Assembly (NCBI GenBank): GCA_933207985.1
Contig: OW240917.1
Location: forward strand, 240,569,402-240,633,401
Length of the DNA stretch: 64,000 nucleotides
Direction: 5' to 3'
Source: Pelobates cultripes
Lineage: Eukaryota; Chordata; Amphibia; Anura; Pelobatidae
Below, piece after piece: positions 1 to 19,068 of this stretch; the stretch's first letter is position 1, and each line of letters starts with the position of its first letter. The notes beneath the pieces were generated by a model. That model did no database searches. It had not been told where the DNA came from and worked only from the letters and a program-made list of their open reading frames with translations. Position numbers and translations under genes: made by a program.

Positions 1-3428
<3,428 letters not shown>

Positions 3429-3939
3429 TCAGACACCTCACACTGTGCTAACAAATGTTAAGGGAGCTCAAATATGGGCATAATGACATGCTGGACCTCT
3501 CTGACTCAGCCTAATGGATGGGCTTTCAACAGGAACATATTTTATGTTACAGTCTGTCATACATCGAGGCTCAGACTCGCCCTCTTCCAGAAAAGCTCAC
3601 CAACTGTCAGGCATCTCACATGCAGACATCAAAAGATCTTCTTTAAAAAGGACTATGGATATAACAGATTTCAAGACGTCTTCTAAACATACCAGACTCC
3701 GACTTACCCACTTAAAATTGTCATTCCCTGAGTTATCCACTAAAGTGGGAATTCAACTTGAATCCAAGGAGAATTTCAAATTCAAGGTCAAAAAAGGCAG
3801 AACTAGAAACATTCTCCAAGTTAGCTAGCAATGCTTTCAGTTTGGCTAATCTGGCATTAAATCTGGAGTGCACTTTGCATTCTCACTTTAATAAATAATG
3901 ACGTAACGCATTAAACATCTCATTTTACCAGCTCAGTAC

Positions 3940-4064
3940 CTGTGCAGCTATCCGTCTCATGGCTTCTTCCTGACGCCTGCGCGTTTCCGGTGTTCCGGGG
4001 CAGCTCCCGCTGGATAGAGTATGGGATTGTCCAGTTTGGGTTAGTTCGCGATTTGCTTCAGAAT
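3940..4064 (-). CDS. TANC2: TANC2 short coding exon (local exon 7 of 8)
   Basis: This 125-bp exon is too short and split to show as an ATG-started frame. It lies between acceptor CGCTCAG (4065 upward) and donor GTACTG (3934-3939). The incoming C plus AT makes His, and the exon then reads [37 protein letters not shown] and IAAQ, ending in phase 0. The ordered landmarks [14 protein letters not shown] and [10 protein letters not shown] match TANC2 between the Walker A exon and the '[10 protein letters not shown]' exon. The donor GTACTG is weaker than the other donors in the gene. The basic, Gln/Glu-rich end probably forms a helix inside the NTPase module. Confidence 0.95.
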
Positions 4065-4247
4065 CTGAGCGGCGTAAAAATTAGAGCGTGATGAGAATGT
4101 TACGGTCTGTCTCAACAATGACCAGGAGAGATTAACAATATTCAAATTTATTTCACTGTGAGAATGTAACCAAAAAGATTAAATTAAATATTAATTTAAT
4201 ATGTATTTTACACTGTATAATAAATCTAAAAAGCATGTCTTAAATTC

Positions 4248-4672
4248 TTAAAGGGACACTGTAGACACTAACATTGAAGTAGTTATAGTGTCTGGAGTAT
4301 CCTGGTGCCTCCCTTACACTCTGTTTAGTCATTTTCTTTTTAGGTTTTAATGCTAAACAAGATTTTGGCTTCTACGGCAGAATCACTGATGTTCTGAGTG
4401 TGCCCCCAATTCTCTCTTTTTTTTCTCTAATAAGTAAGTATTGGCCTGAGCAGCAATAGGCAGTGAATGAATGAGAGTCTCAGCTGACCTTTTTCACCCT
4501 ATCACAGTGCCCGTTGCTGGTACGAATTGGTATGGCTAGACAGAAGTGTGAGGCCCTTTTTTAGTGTCAAACAGCTCAAAAATTATTTAACACTGAATGG
4601 AGGGGCAGTGCCAGAGGAATCCAAGCACTATAATCAATTCAATGAGATTAAATGGTTACAGTGTCCCTTTAA
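4248..4672. mobile_element. TTAA-flanked MITE (piggyBac-like), complete
   Basis: The ends are inverted repeats, TTAAAGGGACACTGTAGACA... and ...GGTTACAGTGTCCCTTTAA, bounded by TTAA at both ends. TTAA target duplication is the signature of the piggyBac superfamily. It has no coding capacity and lies in the 900-bp intron between two TANC2 exons. Confidence 0.75.
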
Positions 4673-4739
4673 AGAAACAATCTGGACATGTTTCGTTAAT
4701 CGATAGTTTAATTAAAATTAGGCACAAGACACACTATAG

Positions 4740-4877
4740 CGAGGGTGCCCAAAAGGTAGATTCCCAGATGTTGTAGAACTACAACTCCCATGATGCTATG
4801 CATGCCCTTAGAATGACAAGACATCATGGAAGCTGTAGTTTTAAAACATCTGGGGATCTGCCTTTTGGGCACACCTG
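4740..4877. mobile_element. hAT-type MITE, same subfamily as the copy at 245
   Basis: It begins CGAGGGTGCCCAAAAGGTAG and ends CTTTTGGGCACACCTG, with long internal complementarity (CAGATGTTGTAG... / ...AAAACATCTGG). The target duplication is decayed. Together with the MITE at 4248-4672 it makes up over half of this short intron. Confidence 0.7.
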
Positions 4878-4896
4878 CTAAAAGCCTATTTTTCTA

Positions 4897-5259
<363 letters not shown>

Positions 5260-5985
5260 TTAAAAGAAGGCAATAGTTAATAGAATGCCAGGATATGTTG
5301 ACCAAAATATTACGAGCAATGAATATAAAGACCGCAGTGAATAAACGAAATTCAGTTGTACGGATTCAGAATGCAGCAGGTTGAAAAGAGGAATTTTATA
5401 AAAAACACAAAAATTAGGTGCTCACAGTAAATCTTACAAGGATTCCCCAAAACCTTGCAGGAATAGAGACAGAAGACAAATGCAAAAAATAGATAACCGT
5501 GCCTTAAAACACAGTAATGTACAAAAATAAAGTCAAATATAAATCATACGTACATACTTTTTTGTTAAAAGTCTATGAAGTCTTTGGCTGTTATACAGTG
5601 CATGGTATCTCAAAAAAAAAGAGACACAATAATAGTGCAGTATGTCTTTAACACAGTGAAGTAGAGTGCTATAGCAAAAGCTCACTCACAATTTATAGAG
5701 GTACAAAGAGCTCTGCTGTGTAGGGCGTAGATGGTACAATCCCCATCACTGGGTATATTTTCAGTTACAGTGGTGGTAGACTTTATCTGTGTTTTGAATA
5801 TGTGAAGATAAAAATTGGAATATCCAGTAGTGCAATATGTATATCAAAGTGGTAGTGCATATATGAAAAAGTCAGTATCTTACTCACATGAACTAGAGCA
5901 TAGACCAGCTCTAGTATAAAGCACTTTGGTGGTATGATCCCCACCTGGGATATATGTTGATCGATATATATATATAGATATATAT

Positions 5986-6060
5986 CAATCCAAATGGAAG
6001 ACAGAGCCACATTTTACACGTTTCACCCTGGAGGATTCATCAGATGTGTCATTTGGATTG
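5986..6060 (-). ncRNA. Hammerhead-ribozyme-like motif, probably inactive
   Basis: Read on the minus strand: a closing helix CAATCCAAAT/ATTTGGATTG (5986-5995 with 6051-6060), core CTGATGA (6037-6043), a 4-bp helix II AUCC-UCCA-GGGU (6025-6036), GAAA (6021-6024), then a short helix III. The nucleotide at the presumed cleavage position (6008) reads G, which hammerheads do not tolerate, and helix I next to the core is imperfect. It is therefore a relic of the hammerheads known from Penelope-like elements. Confidence 0.5.
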
Positions 6061-6118
6061 CTTTTTATGTTTATATTTTATATATAAATCTTATTAATCA
6101 TAATAAAAATAACCCTTT

Positions 6119-6196
6119 TAACCCTTAAGGACACATGACATGTGTGACATGTCATGATTTCCTTTAATTCCAGAAGTTTGGTCCTTAAGGGGCTAA
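6119..6196. mobile_element. Short palindromic MITE inside the inverted-repeat element
   Basis: The ends AACCCTTAAGGACACATGAC and GGTCCTTAAGGGGCT are inverted repeats, with ACATGT palindromes between. I recall this CCTTAAGG-ended palindrome as a very common frog repeat. Confidence 0.5.
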
Positions 6197-7568
6197 ATAT
6201 AAATTTAATCTATTTTGAATTCTTTTTTTGGCTTCCTGATCAACATATATCTCAGGTGGGGATCATACCACCAAAGCGCTTTATACTAGAGCAGGTCTAT
6301 GCTCTAGTTCATGCGAGTAAGATACCTACCTTTTCATATATGCATTACCACTTTGATATACATATTTGACTACTGGATATTCCAATTTTTGTCTTCTACC
6401 ACCACTGTAGCTGAAAATATACCCAGTGATGGGGATTGTACCGTCTACGCCCTATACAGCAGAGCTCTTTGTAGCTCTATAATTTGTGAGTGAGTTTTTG
6501 CTATAGCGCTCTACTTCACCGTGTTAAAGACATACTGCACTATTATGGTCTCTCTTTTTCCTTTTTCTTTGAGATACCATGCACTGTATAACAGCCAAAG
6601 ACTTCAAAGACTTTTAACACAAATGTATGTACATATGATTTATATTTGACTTCATTTTTGTAAATAACTGTGTGTTAAGGCGCGGTTATCTATTTTTTGT
6701 ATTTGAAAAGAGGAATTGAAATTGAGTTGGAATAGAGAAAGAAAAATTGTAAAGACGCAAGAAAACCTGGTCATGACGCTCCATAAATCCAGAGAGAAAA
6801 AAAATGAAAGAAAACAGATTGGACAGTAAACAGGAAGATACATTAAAAAATACATAACGCTTAATTCCTTTCATAAAACAGCTAAGCAGAAAACAAAGTA
6901 TCCATTGCTTTTATATGTGTTTCTACTAAACGAAAACATTAGAACACTATAACAATGCACTGTCTGGACCTACCATTTTAATCTAGATAGGACGGGAAAA
7001 ATAAACAAACAAATTAATTGTGAGACCAGCTTCAAAGGGGTTAACCAGGAGAGGTTTACGCAGGGGACCCGCATACAAACAGCTGAGAGTTGTGGCTTTG
7101 TTTTGCTTAGACCTGAAGCTCAGAATTCTAACTTTGCAAATATATGTCAACCATAACAAGGAAAACTCCAGTCAGTTAACCCTTTGTGGAACTGGGGGCA
7201 GGAGGAACAGAGAAATGTATTTTCATGATCCTAATGCTCTCTTTGTGAGTTACCGTAGTAAATTGTGTCGCTGCTCGACGGTGTGAGCACAGGAGGGGTG
7301 TAGGCATGGAATCTTGTCAGCATGAGTTTTTAATCACTAGTTTGTCACATATAATTTAGACTCAAACAATTGTTATGCATTTATATTTTGTAGATTTAAA
7401 AAAAACAAAAAGATTTTTAATAAAAAAAAAAAAAAAAAAAAGTCAAATCTAGATTGCAGAACAGCTGCTGGGTTCTTTTAAACAAATGTGAACAGGGCAA
7501 TATCACATTTATACAGCCTTCCAACAACATGGATCTTGCAGGGCATAGCCAACAGCTTGTTTTCTTCA

Positions 7569-10410
<2,842 letters not shown>

Positions 10411-10665
10411 CTGCCACGGAGTTGGGTCGAGGCATGAGGTAGAGGGGGATGGACTGTACAGACTGAGAAAGTACAGTATCTAGTCCCCTCTCTGGAATTT
10501 TGTTGAGACTGAAAGTTGAGGCCATGAGGTTTTCATCCACACGGTACAGACAGGAATCCATGGACTTTTGGGACTGTTTCCCACACCCTCGGGAGCTTCC
10601 TTCCTTGTTGCTCTCTGCTCCATATTTGGACCGGTCCATATTCTCAGAGTAGCTGGTTAGGGTGG
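10411..10665 (-). CDS. TANC2: TANC2 internal coding exon (local exon 4 of 8)
   Basis: This 255-bp exon lies between acceptor CTACAG (10666-10671) and donor GTGAGA (10405-10410) and is phase 1 to phase 1 with 84 whole codons. It reads [15 protein letters not shown], then [40 protein letters not shown] and [13 protein letters not shown]. This is nearly collinear with vertebrate TANC2 and clearly different from TANC1, which lacks the [11 protein letters not shown] block, so it is the main paralogue-diagnostic exon in the window. It belongs to the region just before the P-loop NTPase domain. Nothing is broken. A gene-prediction extension beyond the acceptor into the intron is not supported. Confidence 0.97.
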
Positions 10666-11808
10666 CTGTAGACGGAAAGGAGAGGTTGGTTAGGACTTGC
10701 AATCTGATACTCATAGTTCGGTTTCATTTGCATGCAGTCTGCAACGTGCCCTGAAGCTCATTCTCCTGACTACAGTAACACTTTTCCCTAAAAGATAATG
10801 TAATAACTGCAGTGCAGATCTATGGTAAAGGCACACACCACTATACATCACTGACCGCTGGTGTGTGGGTACAGCAGTCTGGTTGGGAGAAAGGAAGCCA
10901 CATGCACACTTCACACAAGACAGAGCGTGCACTTCACGCCAGAATGCTCATCATTGACACGTTTACATGGAGAAATAATAGCATGCGTTGGAATCTGATA
11001 CATTGATCCACAGTCGTCTTCATGCCCAAGAACGAGAGGAGAAGCTCGAGACATACTTGCCCTCCCCTCTCTCCGCTCTCCTAGCCGTGGGAGGTGGGAA
11101 GACAAATCGATAGGAGCTGCGAGTTGGTTCCTTGCTAGAAGGAAGGTTTGTTTGCAGCACAAGAGTCCAGCCATAGACATTAGACATTCAGAACATGAAC
11201 ATGGTAATGTGGTTTCTGTAATAATCTCATATGTACGTCAGTGAAGAACGAGTAGAGCATCATTCTAAATACCCTGTGAATTTATTCCCTCGTACATACA
11301 CATCTGTCTCCTTATAAAACTGCAAATGCCTGAGGAAGAGATGCATCTTTGTCCATGTAATTGTACAGAGTGCGTTTTTTAAATTTCAATATATCCTAAT
11401 ACAGAGACATCAGGGATACACATTTATCACCTCCCTCTTACTAAAAACATCAAGTAGACACACACCTCTTCCTAAAATACAGACTTCAGGATGCATCCTT
11501 CTTACCGCCTCCTAATGAACAGACATGGGGACGAGCCATTGCAATGACCCCATAAATAATACCATGAACATACATTTAACTTCAGAATGCACACACAAAT
11601 ACACAACTCTAATGCAGTTCTGAGTGTTTCCTCTGTTCATGAACATGTCACAATACTAACATTTTGCAAAGTCTTTTTTTTATTTTTTTTAAAGACATAA
11701 GAATATAGGCACCACTAAATAGTGATCACATAAAAATTCACAAACTGAGATCACTGTGCATGTAAATGAGCCTGTGGACATAGGACCCTTGAGAGAACAG
11801 ACTTAACC

Positions 11809-12236
11809 TTAAAGGGATACTCCAAGAACATTCATTTGAAGTGATGGTGAGTGGAGTGCGTATTTTCAGATTTTAGCTTTGCAACGCTGCACGTACGGAG
11901 TTAAACCCTCTGCTACTTGAGGTGTAGCGCCACCTCTGGCAGCACCATCGAGGTGTCATTGGCCAGCTGGAACTACAGTACAAAGCTGGCTAATGAGAAT
12001 ACTGTGCAACTTTAATGAGATGTCAGCCAACTCACTCAGCCAATAAATGGTGACAGCCGTGGCTTTTGCACCTCTCCAGAACCTGGAAGCACGTCACTGG
12101 ACCACCAGAGAACATCGGAGCCTAACGGGGACCCAGGTAAGAGGACAAACTGTTGCTGAATGGTTTGTCCCATTACCGGGGAACAGGCCATCATAACTAC
12201 TACAGCGGGCTATAGTGCTTATGATGACTGGATTAA
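11809..12236. mobile_element. Decayed TTAA-flanked MITE
   Basis: The left end is TTAAAGGGATACTCCAAGAA. The right end resembles GCTATAGTGCTTATGATGAC and then GGATTAA, like the ends of other copies here. The right boundary is uncertain. Confidence 0.45.
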
Positions 12237-12819
12237 CTCTTTCACTGATAAAAAAATGAATTTTTGAGGTCAGCTTCGCCAATCTATCTGGGAAAAGTTC
12301 TCCCCATATCTTACCGAGCAGTGCTTATGCTATCAATAGGAACTGTGGGAAGGGACATGCAAATGTTTTCCCCACGGCGTGTCCTCTCTCACCAGTGGTC
12401 ATCTATATGACCACTTGCACACTCGGGTACCTTTAGCACATGAATTGTGACAACACAGCTTTGAAAATACACCCTCAGTCAGAGGATACAGTGCCAGAAA
12501 GCCTACTCCTGTACAGACTGCTTCATTCTTAATGGAAAATATCAGCATGAGGTTGGTTTCCGGCAATCTGCACTGAAAGGGGCGAACAGTGCATGGAGCA
12601 TCAGTACTGGTAAGTAAAAAAGTAGTGGAAAACTCCCCACTGTACATACAGTAATGCAAGCAGTGCAGAGCTATACGTCACAGACAAGTCTGCAGAAATT
12701 GCCCGAGAGATCTCCTCTGCATATTATCAATCACTGCACTCTCTAGGTCGGATTTTACTTCCTTTACAAAAAGTAGATGGTTCTCTGTAATCGATCTTTT
12801 CTTGCTTTATCTCCTAGGT

Positions 12820-12949
12820 CAGGCATAGGCAACCTTCAGCACTCCAGATGTTTTGGACTACATCTCCCATGATCCTTTGCCAGCATTATAAGAGCATTAT
12901 GGGAGATGTTGTTCAAAACATCTGGAGTGCCGAAGGTTGCCTATCCCTG
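12820..12949. mobile_element. hAT-type MITE with perfect 8-bp target duplication TCCTAGGT
   Basis: This is a 130-bp near-palindrome. It starts CAGGCATAGGCAACCTTC and ends GAAGGTTGCCTATCCCTG, with arms containing CTCCAGATGTTTTGGACTAC and its complement. TCCTAGGT occurs at 12812-12819 and 12950-12957. Confidence 0.85.
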
Positions 12950-13740
12950 TCCTAGGTCCAAGAGAAGGGACAAAATGCAAGGGGTTTTCCATCTAGAGCA
13001 TAAATGTTGAATGAATAAAAAAAAAAAAAACATCTTTGGAATAAGTGATTCGTAAAGCAGTTTTTCTGTTGATATTCTAAGAGGAACACAGTCATGTAAT
13101 TACCTAAATCATGGGCTGATTTAAAAACCAATATGCTAGCTAATGGCAGATCGGAGGTATCTCAGATGGGAAGATCCACCACTTGAGATGTGCCACTCGG
13201 TAACATATAGATTTAAAGTTATCTGTGGACCTTTTCCTTTAAAGGAACACGCGTGACTGAATTTCAGAATAGGAATGTGAATGGCCTTGAGCAAGTTAAA
13301 AAAAAAAATATATATATATAATAATTCTTCGCAGGTAACGACCTAAGAGACTGCTACAATACAAACACAATCTTTCTCAGATGTCTTTTCTACACAAAGC
13401 AAAAACTAAGAAAGTGAGCATTTATTCACTAAACCAACAAGTATAGAGAATTGAATCGGAAATGCTAGTTTTAGTGGAGTGGTGGGTTTTGCCTTTATTT
13501 GTTTTTAATTAAAATTTGCCAATTCCCTTGTCAATAATCTACAATTTTTAGGTTTAGTGAATGAACCCCAGAATTTCTCAAAATTGAAAAGATGCACAGG
13601 GTTACTCAATAAAGTGTGAATCATCGGAATGCAAAGTGAATTTTACGTAAATGTAACATTTTAGCCCAATATAGTGTAAAACAGTTGACTTTGAGAATTT
13701 TCCAAACTGCTGATTTTGGCCAAAAATGTGAAAGAGACAG

Positions 13741-14294
13741 AAAGGAACACTATAGGCACCAAAACAACTTCAGCCTAATAAAGCAGTTTTTGTGTATAGA
13801 TCATGCTCCTGCAGTCTCACTGCTCAATTGCCTGTCACATAGGAGTTAAATCACTTTGTTTATAAACCCCAGACACACCTCCCAGTATGTGACTTGCACA
13901 ACCTTCTTAAACACTTCCTGTAAAGTGAGATCCAAAGCTTAAACTTCCTTTATTGGACAGGCTATTCCATTTAAAATTTCTGATTTCCTGCTCCGCTTAA
14001 AGCCTGCTAAGACTCTTCAGGAGTCTCCTGTGTGTGACTAAAGTTCAATTTACAGAGTCCGAGATAGAAACATCTAAAGTAGGTTAACATCTGATTAAAA
14101 ATTAAACCATTTATTCATGCAGGCTCTGTCAGTATCAGCTAGGGGAGATGTGGCTAAAGCTGCATAAACAGAAACAAAAGTGACTTAACAACTAAATGGC
14201 AGAAAATTGAGCAGTGAGACTGGAGGGGCATAATCTTACTCCCAAATTTCTTCATTGAGCTAAAGTAGTTTTGATGCCTATAGTATGCCTTTAA
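13741..14294. mobile_element. TTAA-flanked MITE, GGCACCAAAACAACTT subfamily
   Basis: The left end AAAGGAACACTATAGGCACC and the right end TGATGCCTATAGTATGCCTT, then TTAA (14291-14294), are inverted repeats. It closely resembles 51716-52269 along its length. Confidence 0.7.
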
Positions 14295-14535
14295 TAAATA
14301 ACCCAAACACTCAACACCACGCACTGCAAACCTTAACTTCATTTTTAATTTATTTTAAGTTGCCTCAATACACAATCACCAAATCCTAACATTTATATTT
14401 TTATACATGTAAATTAATATATTTTATTAGCAATAAAGACATATTAATTGTATTAATTATGTTTGTAATTAATATATAAACTGACTCTTATGACAAGCAT
14501 TACGCTATTTCATATTGCTTAGCAACAGGGGATTA

Positions 14536-14895
<360 letters not shown>

Positions 14896-15382
14896 TTAAA
14901 CATGGAGAAGAAAAAAAAAACTAGAGAAGGGAAAGAACAATGTAGGAAGAGGAGTGAAGATCCAGCTGTGTGTTCGCTTCATCCCGTTTTATCTGACTAT
15001 CTCACTACATTCCTCCTAATATTGGCTTTCAACAACACTCACGATTCCTTGAAGTCTACTCCCATCCTGGCTTAGATTTTGTGCTTGTCCACAAACCATC
15101 TTGTCGGTTTACTGCAACCATTGGGATTAGCCATATTTCTGGACCCTTTTAATGCCACCGGGTCATCAATCAGCTGTAAACTTGCAAAGGACTTCAATAC
15201 ACACCATATGCATGTTGACCTACGTAGGTCATATGTTTTCCCCATGGCGTGGGACTCCTCTCGTAACAAGTGGTTGCCTACATTCTGTCTGTGACTGGCT
15301 TACTCTCTACTCACTAAGTTCCCTCTCCTCCCATAATTCAACCAATGTTTCCAGGATTGTCTTAATGCAATTCATTCCTCAC

Positions 15383-15534
15383 CTGGTTGTCCTCTTGCCC
15401 CTCCATGCTGTACTGAGGACCAGTGGCCTGGACTTCACTGACTTTCTCTCCCAGGAGGAAGCCCAATCGGGTCATGAGGGTGTTGGCTGCTTCATCAACG
15501 GATGGAGGGGGGCCCAGTACAGACTCCTCTTCAT
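15383..15534 (-). CDS. TANC2: TANC2 internal coding exon (local exon 2 of 8)
   Basis: This 152-bp exon lies between acceptor TTTAG (15535-15539) and donor GTGAGG (15377-15382). It completes a GAT codon with the G left by the previous exon and ends in phase 0 after CAG. The peptide reads [20 protein letters not shown] and then [12 protein letters not shown], a block strongly conserved in TANC proteins, followed by a variable QYSMEG stretch. No catalytic role is known; it belongs to the N-terminal scaffold region before the NTPase domain. The plus-strand reading frames over the same interval are shadows. Frame and splice phase agree with both neighbouring exons. Confidence 0.95.
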
Positions 15535-17691
15535 CTAAAGGAGGAATACAACACATTATCAAAGTAGTCACGCAAAGACTGTCAACACAGCTTTTACTAC
15601 TCCTATAACAGACACCACACTTATTTACAGGGATAATCATCCTCTTAGATGTGGGGTGATAAACAGAAATATTTTTCCTCAAAGAGGAGACTAATTGAAA
15701 AGTCAGTGATCTACTTATAATATCATGTTAGATATAACATAATAGGCCTTTCCAAATACTCATAGCTCTTTGATACAAGTTATATTTAATTGGAAATGCA
15801 GTAATATCATAGAGTGCATAAAAACAAATGGAATAGCAATTTATAAAGTCAATTTTCTAATCTAGAGGTGATGCAAAGATTCTGCTGATATTCCTATTCT
15901 TAAAAAAAAAAAATATGACCTCTAGCAAGCTTGTAATCTACAACATATTTGTTTATATCGTTTTCGGATTCATTTTACATTATTTTCTGTTTTGAAATAA
16001 AGAATGAAGGGGAAAAAACAAGTAGTGACTATCCGTAGATTAATGAGAGTGACCAGACCTCTAAAACCACAAACCACATTTATTTATCCTTATTGTCCCC
16101 ATTAACAAAGGCGGTCAACAGCGTAGGCCAATTATAATGACACATTAAAGGAATTGATCTGGAAACACATTAATTGCCCCTCCTCCTTTTTTACCCAACG
16201 TCCGAATCTGTATGCAAATTGAAGAGGGTGATGTGGCACCGGAGAGATCAAACACTTTACTTTCCAGTGGATACCATTTGTAACTTCTCAACAGCAACCA
16301 GAAAATAGGTCGATAAAAGTACAGCAAGACGGAATTCGAAGAAAAGGTCAGTAACGAAGCAATTATCTCCAGCATGTTGTCTTGCTAGAGGAAGTGACCA
16401 GCCTAAGCAACGTTTCCCAATGGAATGCAGTTGCCTCATTCCGTGAACTAAGATTGATACTGTAGGTCAAGATAATGACAAACATTTAATAAATTATCAC
16501 TATGTGTAGCTCTTTAAATGTGTTTCATAACAGAAAACAATGAAGGCTAAAATGAACCCGGGTCCACCATGGCTAAATTTGCACAGACTAGAGAACAACT
16601 CATAATTATGGAAATATAACAAACATCTGTAATGCCACTCACTGCCCTAGGTTACCAAATACAACAGTGAATCACGTCTCAAGCTACGTTTATCACGTAC
16701 CATCTGTTCACCTGACACTTCCAACATCCTATACAATCAAAACTATGAGCAAAGCGCTCACCCACACAACACTTCCTGTGTTGATTCTACACCTCCCACC
16801 GTTCCAGTTGCAGACGGTATAACACCTTTGAACTTGGAAATTGGAGAATAGAGTTATCATTGGAGAGGTAGCGCCAAATAATACAGTTGACGTGGCTCAA
16901 CAGGTAGCACTAAAATTGCAGCATACACATGGACAATCATTTAAGGGCTAAATACATTTCTTCTTATTTAAAACGCAACAAAGTATTCCGCAGCTCCGTA
17001 AAAGTCCAGTATGTGTACGTATCTGTCATGCTCAGATGTATGTGCATATATTATCTATTGGCTACATTTTGTCTACAAGTGATCCCGGGAATAACACAAA
17101 TATAAGTTATGGGACAAAAAGGAATCTAGATTCTAATAAACAGTTTAAAATACTTATGGTTTTTAGCCAAGACTGCCCCCCCCCCCCTTTTTTTTCTTTC
17201 AGTCTCTGTTTTAAATGGAGACAGTCTAGATGCTGTGATTTTTTGTAAAGGTAAAGGGGCTGAGATTTATAGATGTATCCAGCTACTTCTACACACGCCG
17301 AAAGGCTATTAAATATATCCATATTACAGGTATATTTCATCATAAAAGGGACATTAATGAAAAGAGAGAGAGAAACAAAAGCATTTTTAATCATTATACA
17401 ACATTGTTACAAGCAAATTCCAAACTATTAATTATATTGTTGCCTTAAGTAATTGGGGCAACATAGACGTTCCGTTTGGATGACACAGTTAGAGGGTAAA
17501 TAAAACGTGTCTAAAAAGCCTGACTTAATATCAATGGAAATTCCTGCTTACAATAAGGGCTGTAACTATCCCAATTTATATTTTCTCCAATGCAATGGCA
17601 TCCCCTAGCTTGCTGGGATACTCTTCCATGTATCAACAACTACTTGCTTCTGAGAAAAAAAGAGGGAAAGGGGGGAATCAGCCAGCTAGAC

Positions 17692-17805
17692 CAGGGGTAG
17701 GCAACCATTGAAGCTCCAGATGTGGACTACATATCCCATAATGCTGGCAAACATTAGGGGACATGTAACCCACAACATTTTGAGTGCCAAAGGTGGCCAC
17801 CTCTG
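17692..17805. mobile_element. hAT-type MITE, CAGGGGTAGGCAACC subfamily
   Basis: It starts CAGGGGTAGGCAACC and ends GGTGGCCACCTCTG. The flanks AGCTAGAC (17684-17691) and ATCTAGAA (17806-17813) are a decayed 8-bp duplication centred on CTAG. Confidence 0.65.
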
Positions 17806-19054
17806 ATCTAGAATTGTTGATATCTGATCTTATCCCAGCAAACCAACTTTTCAAAAACAACTTTTTTTTTTCCCCTTCAATTCTACACTAAAACCTCAAG
17901 TTTAAGATGTGAATGCACTTAAACCTTTGTTGCACATTGCAATAAATGTGACAGACCAGTCTGAATGATGATTCGGGTTGGACGTCACGATAAAGCTAGC
18001 GCAGTAAGATGCGGAATGCTGGAGACAAATAGGGCTCCAAGTATTCTTCCTCTGACACTGGTGCTATGCTGAATACCTCGTGTATTATACTGGAGGATGA
18101 CTCAATCTTGCAGCAGTTGCAGGACGAGTGCCTGATCAGTCAACATGACTGATGTGCAAAAGCTAACTTAACCCTGTGTGCTAGCCTCATTCCTATATTT
18201 CTGCATTCCTCCCAACCCGGCACACTATTCTGAGCCTCTGGCACGGACGAGAGAGCTGCATTTTACACTGGCTGTGTGCACAAGGGCCAATTTGGGAAAG
18301 GCTTAATGGACGAGATTTATAAAGTGTGCGAAATGCTAGCAGTGTGGCAATCGCCAAAGAAACCAACAGGTGTGAATTCCATTGCAAAATCCTTCCCTCT
18401 TACATCTTTGCACCATTAATAAATCTCCTCCATTATCTTTAATATGCTCACCTCATGTTAGAAGGATGGGCAACATTTAACCTATAGCACTGGGTCTAAT
18501 AAAGAGGTTGAACGGTTAACGATTCTCTTTTTAAAATTATCAGCAATCTCATCAGCTAAACCATGTCACTGCCCTACGAAAAACCCCAGGTTTTGGTTAA
18601 TTTATGGTATTAATTGCTCTGAGGTGTAGACTTCTGTTTAAGTGATTTAAAGTAAAAAAAACAAAAAAAAAACCATGGGGTGTAATGCCAGGCCTCAGCT
18701 TCTATGCCAATAGACCATTACCACCTGTCAATATCATAATGGAGGACACTTGCGAGGCGTAAACCATTCACAATAAAGGCGTCCATGGTTGGCCAGTCGG
18801 TACTCATGTCAGGTGACACTGAAAGCAGCACTATTTGCGAGGGACGAGACGCTGTAGTTTATTCCAAAACATCCTTAGTGAATAATGTTCTACCTGCATT
18901 CTATTCTGCTCTATTCCCCAAGTGTGGAACAGATTCGTGGGGTTTTTTTTGTTGTTTTTTTTGTGTGCGTCCAATGGCTGCTATCTTACGGAGGCCATTA
19001 CCCAGAATCCCACTGAGCTCACGGCACAGCCTCGAGATATAAGGCCGCTGGCTG

Positions 19055-19068
19055 GTTGCTATGGAAAC
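19055..19068. promoter_or_regulatory. RFX-type X-box in a possible intronic regulatory element
   Basis: GTTGCTATGGAAAC is a near-consensus X-box. It lies inside a non-repetitive patch (about 18960-19110) that also holds CCAATGG (18971), a TATAAGG on the plus strand (19038-19044) and an ATGCTGATTCA-like element. The TANC2 intron here contains no exon evidence. Confidence 0.35.

Larger units (their letters stand above)
5396..6702. mobile_element. Long inverted-repeat retroelement remnant, Penelope-like candidate
   Basis: Two arms of about 470-480 bp (5481-5963 and 6238-6702) are imperfect reverse complements around a 270-bp centre. The whole is flanked by a direct repeat TTGAAAAGAGGAATT (5381-5395 and 6703-6717), read as a 15-bp target-site duplication. 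The centre holds a minus-strand hammerhead-like core and a second, smaller palindromic MITE. Long, irregular target duplications and inverted terminal blocks with hammerhead motifs fit Penelope-like elements. A foldback DNA transposon is the alternative. Open frames inside it are spurious. Confidence 0.6.

Noticed and set aside
5783..6493. Open frames of 60-75 codons on both strands with similar peptides
   Set aside because: The similarity comes from the inverted-repeat arms, not from genes.
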